60,000 nucleotides of DNA from Acanthaster planci (lineage: Eukaryota > Echinodermata > Asteroidea > Valvatida > Acanthasteridae). Made by a program: the position numbers and the translations under genes. Below the pieces are notes generated by a model. It was not told where the DNA came from, did no database searches, and worked only from the letters and a program-made list of their open reading frames with translations. The stretch lies in assembly GCF_001949145.1 (NCBI RefSeq), contig NW_019091369.1, forward strand, positions 1,855,807 to 1,915,806, in the 5' to 3' direction. Below, in pieces: positions 47,101 to 59,327 of this stretch (its first letter is position 1; each line of letters starts with the position of its first letter).

Positions 47101-49687
47101 GTAGTCTGAATGACGTCATAGTAGGCCAGTAAACCCGGATGTAGACAAAACAAAAGTCGCAGGAATCGGCTAAGACCACATTCCTTTTGAGTTGAAGGTA
47201 TTTCAGGGTATTAGAGCCGGAATTCCATACCACGCCCTGCCGACGCATATGTTCACTCCCCTGCCCTTGTGCACCACTTTGTTTAGAGCTAGCGCATGCG
47301 TAGTCGATCAATTTACTGTGGATGTAGGCAGGCGACGTCGAACATCGTTCCGGCATTTCTTTTCGCGGATGAAGATCATAATTATTTTTCAACAAAACAC
47401 AAATAAGTAACGTTCACGAAGATAACCTGATAACTAAAACTGGATAAGACAACATTAAACCACCGCATTATATGAACCCAGTTGCACTAAATTTGAAACA
47501 AGTGATTTTTACACAAAAAATAAACACAATCAGATAGGAAAGAAAATAAATCTATGGTCTTTTCCATTTTAAAACAACTTCTCCAGTTTATCCAAACAAA
47601 CAAACTAAAGTGCCGTGTGTATTAAGGTGTAATAAAAACACGGGTAGTATTTTAAAGTTATTGCGAATTTATTATCTTGCACGAGAATCATTTTTCCGTA
47701 CTAGTTACGTGCGTGGATGGAGTACATGATCATGTGTACACGAACTTGCACATGCGCACACGTAAACCATGGCCGACCAGTCGACAGGGAGCCAAAATTG
47801 AAATTGATGAAACTAACAAAGGACAATTCGCTTTAGCTTAAACATAACATGGTAACCTTTTTCAAACACCCTGTCAGTAATCAGGATATGCAGCATGTGT
47901 GGACCAAATGGAGAACAATTCAAATTTTCAAGTTTAAAATACCCTTTTTTTTGCGTTCAGAAATGTAACGTACACCATGGAGGAAGGAGCCTCCATGCGT
48001 ACACGGACATCTTTCACCCCATTTTCTCCCAAATGTCATTTTGGATTAACAAGAAACACATCACAAAATGAAATCTGAAGCCTGATTATATTTCTCTGGT
48101 ATAAATTCAGCAAACTTTTAACACAGTGCGGAAGATCTCCGCAGATAGATTTGGGCGTTGTCATTTGCTGGCTGGCGTCGCCATTTACGAGCAACAGAAA
48201 GTGACCTCGACTTTGCCGAATTTTAGCGCATGCGCACAAACCTCAGTGGAAGGGTGAACATACGTGCCGAGCTAGCTCTGAAGAAGGGAACCCGACGGTG
48301 GAAATTCCCGAAATTATCCACATGATTGAGCACCAAACGGGCCGGTAGCTCATCAGGCGATCAAATGCCACTTTCGACGGACCGCACCGGGGGAACTGGA
48401 CGCCGATACCTACGACTATGAGGTAAATCAGGATTGGATTGATAACTCTGGCCTGTAATGTTTCTTTGTAATTGTTAAGGCCAATGGTCATTTTGTGAGG
48501 GAACTTAGCGCAAGATGTCATAGGGTTTGATGCTACGGACAATATTTCGACGAACCAAAAAACCCTCCGGCATCGTGCTCACAAAACGTAATAATTGTAT
48601 CCAACTATGATTGCAACCGATATTCAAATAAAACCATTGCTTGTTCATAACGGGGTTGAAGTCATCCATTCATCATGTAGGCTGCGGTGTCAGCCCGCAG
48701 TCCTACACAAAAAGAATCACAGAAACCACATAATGTACGGATATTCGCATGGTTCGTGTTGGTCCGAGCCTAGACCACAGGGGTTGTGGCGCCCATGCCA
48801 CAATCCGGACAATTACAAGCAAGCTCCCACAACAAATATGGGAACGTTCACGCACCAAAGAATGCCAGGAATCTACAGCTGTTGCGAGGACGGAGTGTCG
48901 GGGCCGATTCAGCCCGAACGCTAATTTGACGTGGGGCGGTGGGGGGGTGGTACAAAACAACTCTAAATGTGAACATCTACTAAAGTTAATAAAATTTACC
49001 CACAACTCAAATTAAACGATTTTAGTTTCCGGTATATAGTAAATATTTTCAATTAGTATCGAATGACCCCGTCCTTGTTTCGTCAGAGCGAATTTAACCC
49101 AAATAGTCAATGATATTGGAAACGAATTTCCAGCATTAGGGGAGTTGGCTTGCTCGATGAGATCTATTTTTTGTCGTAAAATATAACAGTTTTAAAATTT
49201 GGTTTCAATATTCGCCATCTTATTTGAAATCTACCCTTTTACGGATATTTACGGGCACAGAAACTGTGTACAAATTAAGTCGAATGCGAAATACTCGTAT
49301 TGAAACTGATATGCCGACAAGTCGACACAATTCGAAAAAAATGATATAAACTGTTGAACAAAGAATCCCAAAATTTTCAGTAGAGTCCACTTTCGAACAG
49401 TGTTCATGTAAATTTTCTAAAAGTCACTTCAGTACAAAACTCGTGCTGAATAATTATTTTTTCAAGGGTAAACTTCTTTAACTGAAGGATTCCAGCGATT
49501 AATTTAATGACAACTCCTCTCAACGTTTACATATGTATAAATGTTGTTATTGTTTGATAGCCGCTGGATGATTGATCAACAAAGTTATCTCTTTCAAACA
49601 AGAATCACACGAAATGAAAACAAACTTCGCACCAACCTTCTTTTTCCTTGCCAACATGTCTCCGTACGCTGGGCCTACGTTTGCCAT
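37953..49687 (-). CDS. TAGLN: Transgelin/calponin-family actin-binding protein, 187 residues, alternative last exons
   Basis: Family role: small cytoskeletal protein that binds and bundles actin. Exons on minus: 49637-49687, 44446-44570, 43373-43436, 42008-42145, then either 40031-40216 or 37953-38138. Phases close to 187 codons plus stop with either end. The start is [17 protein letters not shown], resembling vertebrate transgelin starts. Residues ~18-126 form a single calponin-homology domain ([42 protein letters not shown]-type motif seen as [17 protein letters not shown]). The last ~25 residues are one calponin-like repeat ([20 protein letters not shown]). Length is slightly below vertebrate transgelin (~200). 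Intron 1 is about 5 kb. The first exon, only 17 codons, was placed by similarity and phase. Confidence 0.9.
39181..39479. repeat. Large palindrome with a tRNA-like sequence in each arm
   Basis: Two ~140-bp arms are near-exact inverted copies, starting TTTTAACACTGTATAC and ending with its reverse complement. Each arm holds a tRNA-like module: minus 39240-39308 and plus about 39347-39424, with an A-box-like TGGTCGAGTGGTTAAG, a B-box GGTTCGAGTCC and a good T-arm (GTGGG/CCCAC). The anticodon arm does not fold properly, so these are tRNA-derived repeats and not working tRNA genes. Confidence 0.7.
40031..40216 (-). CDS. TAGLN: Alternative terminal exon a of the transgelin gene (proximal)
   Basis: 186 bp, 61 codons plus TAA, with its own acceptor (GGTTTTACAG). 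The linker reads AENKRHFS where exon b has CGEKREWT. Duplication also covers flanking intron and 3' sequence (about 39810-40250 against 37720-38160). Because both copies carry a stop, they must be mutually exclusive ends. Confidence 0.88.
   Translation of the reverse strand: MQMDPCYCGPILGPKQAAENKRHFSQEQLDAGKHIHSLQMGSNKGATQAGQNFGAPRQIIN
41015..41098. repeat. Short fold-back built on AGGACCTC
   Basis: GAGGACCTCGCATGT at the left and CACATGAGGTCCTC at the right form inverted arms around ~40 bp. In the intron between terminal exon a and exon 42008-42145. Confidence 0.45.
42853..43017. mobile_element. Palindromic MITE family A, copy 1
   Basis: Ends CGGGCGATTCACGAAATTGT and GTGGAACCCG, with inner arms GTTTGCAACGCGTTG repeated inverted. 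About 165 bp, inside a transgelin intron. Related to the copies at 53098 and 55897; the most diverged of the three at the right end. Confidence 0.7.
44571..49636. other. Transgelin intron 1, no exon supported
   Basis: About 5 kb. A TC microsatellite lies at 46139-46157. CCTATATATGG at 45260-45270 reads the same class of A/T core on both strands and could be a TATA or SRF-type site for an internal minus-strand promoter. Open frames of 154, 159 and 150 codons (45039-45503, 46454-46933, 46943-47395) show no protein resemblance. Confidence 0.4.
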
Positions 49688-49890
49688 TTTGAGGGAAGTT
49701 TTGGCTTCTCAAAGAATTCCAAAAGTAAATGTTGCAAAACAGCTTCAACACCAGTAATTTTCCGGTGAAGCTCCCGAGCGCTCGTATCGACGGCGAATGA
49801 CGGAGTGGGGAACGACGATCGGTACTTGTCCGCAGCGAGAAACTTTTCCGATTCCAAAGAGCAGACGCACCGCACGGACATGTAAAACCA

Positions 49891-49923
49891 TTTAAAGCTT
49901 TTTCGAGGGCCGCCGCTGATTGG
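49891..49923 (-). promoter_or_regulatory. Candidate transgelin promoter (CCAAT and TTTAAA)
   Basis: On minus, CCAATC at 49918-49923 is followed by CTTTAAATGG (TTTAAA at 49891-49896), about 205 bp before the ATG at 49687. Composition turns GC-rich here. No CArG box with the exact consensus was found. Confidence 0.35.
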
Positions 49924-51085
49924 CTGGCCTGCCTGGGCCGCATATTTGTCTAATTGATCGATCTGGCCTCGCAATTGGCCTAGGCGCACGAGGTGGGCGG
50001 GGCTGTTCCTAATATGGTGTAAGGTATGCGTGAGTGGCGGGTGAAGGTAATTTTACCGCGTTGATGTCAGCAGAGCAGCCTGACAAGCATTCTGCCTCGG
50101 CGGTATGTCGCAGGGGCAAAGCAGCCGAGGATTTCCACTTAAGGACATGGTCTGTCCGTGCTTTAAAACGCGAGTCTGATGCATTGGGCACGAGAAAAAA
50201 GATAATCTGACGATTACAGCCAAGTCTAGAATCTTCTTCGCGAGAAACTTGTGTCGTTGTCAGTTTCTGTTGATTGTATAAACTGGCTGTGAACTTGAAG
50301 TAGACATGCACACGGCGTGGGCTGGATGTAAGCAGCCCTATATGCGGAAATGTCACTGGTGGTTATTGGACTTTGTAAAATTATCTTTGGAGTTAGGCCT
50401 ACCAACACTAGCAAGTTGTCTTCGTGTAAACATTTCACCAATTTCCCATTAAACACAACACAGTCAATATCTCACGCACATCAGTTTGCATTTGCATGGA
50501 ACAGATTTTGGGACATAGGACGATAGGAAATCTGTCACAGAAAATCGCACTTAAAGAATATCGATGAAAAACTTGAAAGGTGGCTGGGACAGCTGTGAAG
50601 CTCCCAACATCTCCCCTCATTACTTCACAACACAAACAAAAAATTCATACATCATTCATTTTTGTAATTCCAAAATGACACCGGCTTGTATTTGATTTGA
50701 ATACACCGAAGCCTGCTATAGCTGGTCACCCATTCCTCGAGTACCAGGCGAGACCAAGGCTGAGTGGTTTGATCAGGTAATACAAATCTCTCAAAATGTA
50801 TGTGTAATGTTTATTTGCATTTCAACAGAGTTTCTTCTGTTTTTGAAGTATCGTAGACCAGGGAATGCAGAGTAGCAATATGCAACAGGACTGATGAGTA
50901 TTTTGAAACAAAACCGGAAAAGCAAACTTGATAATGCACGCAAAAACCGGGACGATCGGAAAATGGACGTGGAAACTTTAAACATGGAGGTAGGGAAAGT
51001 CTTTTCCCACCTCCATGCTTTAAATGATGTTGAACCGAATTCCCTAATCGATTCTTTTACTAGTGTCGTCATAACCTTCAGTTGT

Positions 51086-51329
51086 GGGGCCAATTTCATA
51101 GAGCTGCTTTGGCACAAAATTTGCTTTAGCGCAAAAAAAAACTTGCTTAAAAAACGAAGGTTACCAGCTCAAAATCTGTGTGATTGTCATGCTAACCAAA
51201 AGACAGGTGAATACCATTCCAAAATAATACACATCACATGGAGTTTGGGCTGCTCAGCTGCTTTGTCAAGTAAGGTTTTTTCACGCTTAAGCAAATTTTG
51301 TGCTTAAGCAGCTCTATGAAATTGGCCCC
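51086..51329. mobile_element. MITE with GGGGCCAATTTCATAGAGCTGCTT ends (shown in part)
   Basis: Left end GGGGCCAATTTCATAGAGCT and right end its exact reverse complement, with subterminal AAGC/GCTTAAGC repeats. About 244 bp, non-coding. Ends of this type are familiar to me from deuterostome genomes, without a family name I can vouch for. Confidence 0.65.
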
Positions 51330-53097
51330 AGCTGGATACAAACGATCCCGTAGGGGACGCACGTTCTGTTTCGCAACAGAAACCCAAACCGTGGCTATGT
51401 GCCTGTTTGGAATTAAGAGCTAAAAATGCCAGCGCTCGATCGCAGCAACAGTGTACTGTACGTAGTCATGGCTGAAATGCACGCCCCTTCCGTGCCACAT
51501 CGTAGTAGTAAGCTGCTCCCGTGGCCTGTGCAGTATTTCATGCGATGTGACATTTATAAACCAGAATGCATGCGGCTACAATATTGTCTTCTATGGGCAG
51601 ACACAACTGAATGTTTGTCCTCGGTACAGTCATCTCGTGTTTAAAAATCTGTCCTCGATAGGCCGTGTGTGTTTAATCGCTTCACTTTTATTTATTTATT
51701 TATTTATTTAATTTTTTTTTTGGTCTGACTTCCCAGAACAAAATGCTCCAGTTGTATTTCAAAAGAAAAGTTTTAGATGTACAGAATTCTGTCAGAAATT
51801 TCTGAACCCATTGATATCTTGGTACTGTGCGCGCGGGAATGTTGAGCGTATGAAAATCTCCTAATGTCACGCAATTGCGAAAACTGTTTTTATTCTTTTT
51901 CTCTCGGTGATATTTTGAATGCTTTATGTCACCTTCGTAGGACTTCATGAATGACGCTGACTTTTAAAGAACCATGCAACCGAAGCGTCCTGTTACATAA
52001 GAAGAACAGTATCCCGACACGACGTCATTTTTGGCTATGTTGGTTACTTGTCCAATGGAGAATGTGTTTTATTTCTCCATGCTTGTCCTAACAATAGACA
52101 TACAACGGAATATTAGGGCAGGGAACCATCAACTTAAGGACGTTGACCCGTGTTGGAAGGAAGGCATCAACGAATGCCAGGCTACTCCATTAGCCTCGTC
52201 GAACGGCGACAGGCGTTTTGGTTTTATGACTAGTTGCTTGGCAACCATTGCCATGTTGATGGTTATTTTTCCGAATGTGGCGGGATTAGGCAATCAGTTC
52301 AGGAGATCTTGGAAAACGTTGAGGGTCTACACGTCCTTCAATACCATCGCACTGTAATGTATACTCTTTGGATCCCATCCGATCTTGTAAAATAGAGCGG
52401 GTGAGTATATCCACTGGAATCGACGAAAAAGAGTTGCAGTGCACACGAAAAGTGACATAACAATCTTTTTGAGGCGATGAATTCCCTTTTTGGTACAATT
52501 ATGCACGTAGGCTATCTACAAGGTTACTGCACTAAGCCTCGGCAGTTTGTACAAACTCGGAGATACTCGGAGCGGGACAGTTGCAATGCCGTCAGGTTCA
52601 GTTGACCGTGTTTGGCCACGCAATGTGACACAAAACTGCCTGCCATATTGCACGGCGCATGTGGCCTAATAAAACCTGCGGTTATCAGGCCTGCTGGTAC
52701 TGCATGCACATGGCGTCAATCTGTGCCGGGTATTGGGGGACGGGGGGTGACGTGCCCACCATGGGACATTTGAAAAGCGAAGTGGAGGGGTTTATATCAC
52801 ATAACACTTGAGGGCGATGTTCAAGATGCAGGTGCGCATCTGTAACGCGTTGGAATCCGGACTCTTACAAGAGAATGGCATATTAGATGTGCCATTCTGG
52901 CTTTAAAAAAATGTTCTCCCTCTTTGACTGCTATTGAATACATATCGGTTATTTGGAAGTCTGAAATATTCTTTACAATTCTCACCACGAAAAAGTGGAG
53001 ATGTTCAACAGCCAATCCCACGGTCCCCTGGGATTTACTGGCCAACGGTGCGGCAGAAACACCCACTTCGTCACGAGCCGCTAACTCGGGCGATTCG

Positions 53098-53252
53098 CAA
53101 TAGTGCGCCTCCAAGGTTTTGCAGCTTGTTGGCCAATCACAACGCGCGAAATCAGGCGACCCTTTCTGAACGCGCGTTGGGTTGAGAGATTTCGCGCATT
53201 GTGATTGGCCAACGCGTTGAAAACTCTTGGAGGCGCACTATTGTGAAACCCC
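53098..53252. mobile_element. Palindromic MITE family A, copy 2
   Basis: Starts GGGCGATTCGCAATAGTGCG and ends GCGCACTATTGTGAAACCCC. Both arms hold a CCAAT core next to GCGCGAAA (left: CCAATCACAACGCGCGAAAT; right: its inverted copy). About 155 bp. Confidence 0.75.
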
Positions 53253-54241
53253 TACTATACGCGTCCACAACATACTAACAGCAAATGAAACTTTAAAATA
53301 TACCCCGCTCCATAAAAGCAATACCTTTTTATCTGGATGGACTCAGTCATTGTAAATGCACTTCATTAAAACTTCATGATCTGTCGAATCGTGATGACAG
53401 TTTAGGGATAATCATATTAACAAAAAAGCTTTAGTATACATAGAAAGATGTCAGAAATGGTTCAGGCTTGTGTGAACACTTTTCATTTCAAAGCACCTTG
53501 ACATAAGTCTCGGTTCTTTTGTCTAAATTGTGACAATACAGTTCTTTCCTATTAAAGGAAACTAATATGAGCCAAATTTCATGAATAGAAGTGAATTGAT
53601 CTTCCATTACAATTGTGCATCATGTAAAAATGATGAAGGTCGAGTTGAGATTTTTACAGCAAATACTGCCGTGTAGCAACAACCAGGATTTCACCGCTTT
53701 CGGCCTGAAACTGGGGCAAATTTCCATTCCAAAGGACATTCTTTTGCAAGCACTAAATGTCTTTCCATCGCAGTTTTCTGCATATAATTATACAATTTCT
53801 GAAAACGCGCTTTAAATTTACCGGTTATTCATTTCCAACCGACTGAAGCTTCCATCACGCAGCATCGTGCTCTCTCTATAGCTTCCAAGTGGCCCACATA
53901 CTTCCGAGATGGATCGCATATTTCTGGAATGTATTTACGTCGGTCAACGGAGGTCTCCTTGTCTGGAAATTTCCAGAGTGACTCATGATGTTGATCAACC
54001 ACACGAAACGCACGGAACACTCTTTAACATTTCGATGTTCCTTGATCGTTGAAAGTTGATTTTTACAGAGAGCTTTAGATTTAAAGGATAGCTGCAATCA
54101 ATTCAATTTGCTGCCTTTTGGGATTTTATACTAATGATTATTTCCATATTCATGAGTAGAACTGTGATGTCATCTAGGAAGAAAGCTTAAATGTTACATT
54201 GGTTTTTACACACAAAAAAAGTCTTTGACTAGTTTATCTTG

Positions 54242-54422
54242 AATAGATAGATTACCACGACAACACTATGCACTCATTACCATCACAACACATCATAGGC
54301 CTAGCACGATCATGACATCACAGGAAAAAAGTCTACTTTTCCTGTGATGTCACAATCATGTTGGACCGCCATGTGTTGTGATGGTAATGAGTGGATAGTG
54401 TTGTGATGGTAATTTACCTATT
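54242..54422. mobile_element. Palindromic MITE
   Basis: Arms of ~80 bp: AATAGATAGATTACCACGAC at the left against GTGATGGTAATTTACCTATT at the right, with inner CATGACATCACAGGAAAA inverted around an 8-bp centre. Nearly the whole element is palindrome. Confidence 0.7.
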
Positions 54423-55896
54423 AAAAGCAAGTGTGCAGCGTTCGCACATTGCGTTTGCACGTGGTTGAAGCTGCCCGTAGGAATATTATGCGATCACAGT
54501 GGCCAAGGCAGTCCACACGTGGTGGTGTGGTTTACATTCAGCCCAATCCAGTCACGTGGGTGAAACAGGTATATAATAGCCCTAACAGTCCCAAATCTGC
54601 CGATTTCAATATGATTTTACATGCACCAAAGGGGTAAGGGTTAAACAACTGCACTCTTCAGTGTATTTAACCAAATGAGAGTGTACTGAAGAAGGTACAA
54701 AGTTGCAGAAAAATTGTGTTTAAGGAAAATTTATTACGGCTACCGTTTGAGACACCCACCCAAACTGTGCAGCAAAATATGCCACTTATTTTCATACCAT
54801 GTTCATTAGTGACGCCCAAATCTATCCCAAGTTAGACAGTGCAAGCCTTTTCGACTACACTTACAAGATGACTTTTCAAGCAGCTCCTAATGGATCAGTG
54901 TTTTCTGATCTGGAGATAAATAACCCGTCCGAATGGACGTTTCATTTTCGGCAAATGCCCGAATTCCTGTTTGATTTAGGGGCCTACGAGTCGGCTGCGG
55001 CACTCGCACACAAATGTGCCCGGGGAGTTTTGACTTGACCCGTAGAAACCGCAATAATGCCGGCCCAGAGCTCGCGTAGTGACATTTCGCCGATGAAAAA
55101 AAAACAAAATAATTGCTTACCCATAGGAATGACGACTGTACGGGGAAACGTGACTTGCGCGGGTTTGCCAAATATTGACGCAGGCGAACTCAGCCTCAAT
55201 TTTCTCACCATTTTCTTTTGGGGTTACTCTATTTTGCAGCTCTGTGCACGCTCTCTATACATTTCTTACATTGTAAAATATGAATTTAATTTTTCTTCTG
55301 GTGAGATTTTAGGTTTATACGTAACAAAAAACTAAGAACGATACAAACATTTTCTTTTTCTCTCTCCATCTCGTTATATTTCATCTTATGCAATCCATTT
55401 ATCTTTTTTGGTCAGATTTTGTTTTTTTACGCAACAGAAGACTGTAAACTTAAAAGGAAATCCTAGAAAACAGGAAACACCAGAAACAGCACACAACACA
55501 ATGAAAGGAAACTAATGAAATAAGAGTGATTTTTTTTCTTTTACTCTCCCTCCTACGCAAGAATGTGAGCAGCGACGATTGAAAAAAATGAGCCTGTCAA
55601 GAGTCTTCAAGTCCTTTATAAACGGTATGATTTTCGAAGACATGAGTCACCATACATAACACACCACAAAATGTGCATGTAGCCAGTGATTATGCAAAAT
55701 GCAGAGTGAGAGATGCATTACAGAGGGGGTATTCAATATGGCTCTTCAAACACCGATTGGAAACAATTCCCTTTGAGATCGCCGTCGTCCTTGCGTTTTG
55801 GGGGAAAAAAAGGAGCGAAACATACAAAAATATCAGACACAATAATGACGATGATGATAAATACTGTAGACCAAGCTTCGAAAATGCACTTTAATA

Positions 55897-56064
55897 CGGG
55901 CGATTCACATTAGTACGCCCCCAAGAGTCTGCAACGCGTTGGCCAATCACAACGCGCGAAATTTGTCGACCCTTTCCGAACGCGCATTGGGTCGACAGAA
56001 TTCGCACATTGTGATTGGCCAACGCATTGCAAACTCCTGGTGGCGCACTATTGTGAATCGCCCG
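55897..56064. mobile_element. Palindromic MITE family A, copy 3
   Basis: Best-preserved copy: CGGGCGATTCACATTAGT at the left and ACTATTGTGAATCGCCCG at the right, flanked by TA on both sides, which would fit a two-base TA target duplication. Inner arms carry GTTGGCCAATCACAACGCG. Confidence 0.78.
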
Positions 56065-59000
56065 TACTAAAACGAAAAATATCAAGAAAAAGAAATAAAC
56101 ACCGCACTGCAATAACACCGCTTGATTTATGCACCGCAGAATGTAGCCTACTATTGAACCGAGTTTTCGAAGTTGCGTAATGCATTTTTTTATTCACTGT
56201 TCGACTTTTTCCTCAGCGGATGCAGAGACGATACCAGTAAATTATTACACACACGGAGAAGTGGTTTTTGCAGGTTGTCGGGCGCTGTAACTAGGGGTAA
56301 ATATCTGGTAACACGGCGCGCTTGGCACGGGTACTAGGGGCCTGCTAATTGCGTGTTACTATGCACGCAGAACCCATTCATCACCCGGCTTGTATACTCT
56401 TGTCCGCAGTAATAATGTGGGTGTAGTATGAAATGTGTAGTCCCCAAATTGTTGCCTCGTTGCCGGTATTGCGCATGCTCTAGAGCGCAAAAAAATTGGA
56501 ACAGACTCTGGTCGCGTACAAGCGGTAGGGCGCATTATAATGAGATTTACAAAAAAAAGAGAGAGGCATTTCACAAGGTTCGGAATATCACGTGGCACTT
56601 GTGACATGGATTTGGCTGAACTGCAAAACGATCACTGCGTGCATAAACACACCGAGCCGTGAAGTGTTAACGGTTTCGATCACACAACAAACGATCTTGT
56701 ACCAATGTGCCAGGCTTCAGTTTCGGATTGAAATCTGAAATCTTTCGGTTGGTGTACGGTGCTCGTGGTTCAGTAGCTATAGCTCGAACTTCAGATTTTC
56801 TTCAGAACTAGTGCCAAAATGAGAAGAAAAAATGTCCATTTGCGATGGTTTAAGGTGTACTATACAAAGATAAAAGAGCATTCCCGTTTATTGTTATAAA
56901 TGGTAAAATAAGAACCGCTACTGCGATGAACATTAGGCCATGAAGCTAAACATCTGACTGGATCAAATTGAAAGATTTTGTTTTAACAACAGTAAGAAAA
57001 ACCGCAATACTGGTCAAACTTGGTCACATGCAGCACTGTGCAACAGACCCTTTTTAACGCATGCCATGCTGTGCAATGCGTCGTCCACTATTCAAACATC
57101 TCCTCAGAAAAATAAATTGAAAGCAAGTTACAACATCGAGAATGAGTTTTCCAATAATAAATGTCGCATGCAGAAGAATAAAATCCCACAGAATCACCGA
57201 GACTAATTTCCGCTTCCGCACACATATTGCACAATCATAAAGAGAGACGGTCTCTGCATGAGGCCGAGATGGTATACGCTATCGGACATGCTAGGGTCCA
57301 CGACAGACTTGCATTATGTACAGTTTACGTTGTACCACTCACTGCGTTTAGCAGTCATCAATTTGAATGTAAATTGTGAAATTGATATGAGATCCCGCTG
57401 GGTTCTCTATTCCTTTAAACTGTTTCCTTATGATATTTGAACAGACAGCTACCTTGAATTTTGCACGTCATGCTTTACAACCGTTTTTTTTTCTTCATTT
57501 TTCACCAAAATTAAATTTTTGTCTGTCCGGCTGAAGTCTTGACATAAATTTACATTAAAATGGTTTCAATAAATAGGCGCATCTCAAGCACACTTTCTCA
57601 AATAACTCAAGACTTTCTGTGGATACCAGACAAAATGGCTTTGTATTCTGTCACTGAAGAACACCGTGACTCTGTTAAAATCTGGAATGTGTTTTTCAAA
57701 ATGTAGCCTCAGCCATCAGGTTACCTAAAAATACCCTCGCCAAATTCCCTCCCCCCATGAATCTGGATCCGTCTTTGGATCTATTATTAATCTGGCGATT
57801 TACATGTATATTAACGGATCTTCTGCAAAATGTTAATATGAGTATGGATCGATTCGCGAAGGCATCCATGCAACAAAGCTTCAAGCAAATAGTTATGTAA
57901 CTAATTTACGTACAAGTAAAAAAAAGATAGAGACATGAACAGAAACCAAAAGGAATGAAATATAGAATTTCAATGTCGGGCGGGTTCATTATTAAGTGCT
58001 TGGATATCGCTGAACATGTACGTTGCTAGGATAAGAGTACTTCCCGGCACCAAAGATCGATCAGGTACATACACCTTCCAAATACCTTGGTTTTCTTGTT
58101 TCATTAAATTTTTCAAGGCACAGGCGACATCGGCTGCCTCGTCACCAAAAAAAAAAAAGATGATTGTACTCGGGGGACGGGGCATCCCGTCTCGCTTCAA
58201 TGACCTTTTAGAATTCGAGGAACTGTGACAATAAATTATGCAACAATAAACATATTTTTTTTCAGTGTAGGTTCACAAAATATAAACTGACTAGTCACGA
58301 GTGTGCAAAATGAGAAGTCGCGTACCAGTTGTTTGTTCAATCTGTTGATTCTTTCAATATTATGAATTTTGCAAATTTCTAGAGTTTTTTCCACATCTTG
58401 CTGATGAATATGAGAGCAAAACTGACCCAAATGCTGAGTCTTACACCTTTACAACTTTGCTCTCTCTCGATTCAGTGACACGTTAAATACTCTTTTTTTT
58501 TTTTCCAGTTTTCCCCTCGTTTGACTGGGAACTTTATCTGAGCACTGTTCTGCAGTACATCATAATCATTTGCACTCCTGGCCTGTATCAAAATTCTCCG
58601 GGAAATATGATTTTTCTGGCAAATTTCCACCGCTGCGCAGGACAGGGATATTCAAGCCACATGTCCACTGCCGGTTGCTGGGCCCTACCTTCCTGAATCC
58701 TATTCAAAAATCTGGCAAAAAATCTCCTGACAGATTTCTGAGGATCGTTGAGGGCAAGGGTTCCTAGAACGACAAAAATCTTGTTCGTGCATACATTACC
58801 AACATGACCGATTGTTCAACACGTTCTAACTTCAAGATGAAATTCAAAGTCTCCTGAAACATTTTTCTTTACGTCACACTGAAATTGGTCATCCAAACAG
58901 CATATTGTGTGCATCTCCGACAAAGGTTAAAAATTTGTTTTATATTTTTGTTGAATATAATACTCTACTTGGTTTACGGTTTTAATATTTCAAATACATC

Positions 59001-59327
59001 CTGGGATTCAACAAAAAGTAAATCAATACTGATGCATGTTAACTGCAGCTTACAAACACATTTTTTATGACTTGATATAAATCTACTGCTACCACACAGA
59101 ATTGAAACACATGACAAAAAAAATAAACTCTTAAGTTTTACCAAGAACTTTGAGACAAAATACACAAGCATGGCAATGAATCTGTGTATGTAATTTCAAG
59201 AGACTAATGCTTTCTAAGTAAAAATATAATGAACGTTCTTAACCACCAAAATAAATAAATCTTAAGGAGTTTGAATTGGCATCTTTCACAATTTTTCTTT
59301 TAAATAGAAACTTTTTTTCTGCATCTG

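Larger units (their letters stand above)
49990..59327. other. Long intergenic region, no gene seen
   Basis: About 9.3 kb, AT-rich, broken only by the fold-back elements listed separately and a (TTTA)n run near 51692-51712. Open frames reach 137 codons (50894-51307), but that one overlaps a MITE and none shows a known domain or exon borders. Confidence 0.5.
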
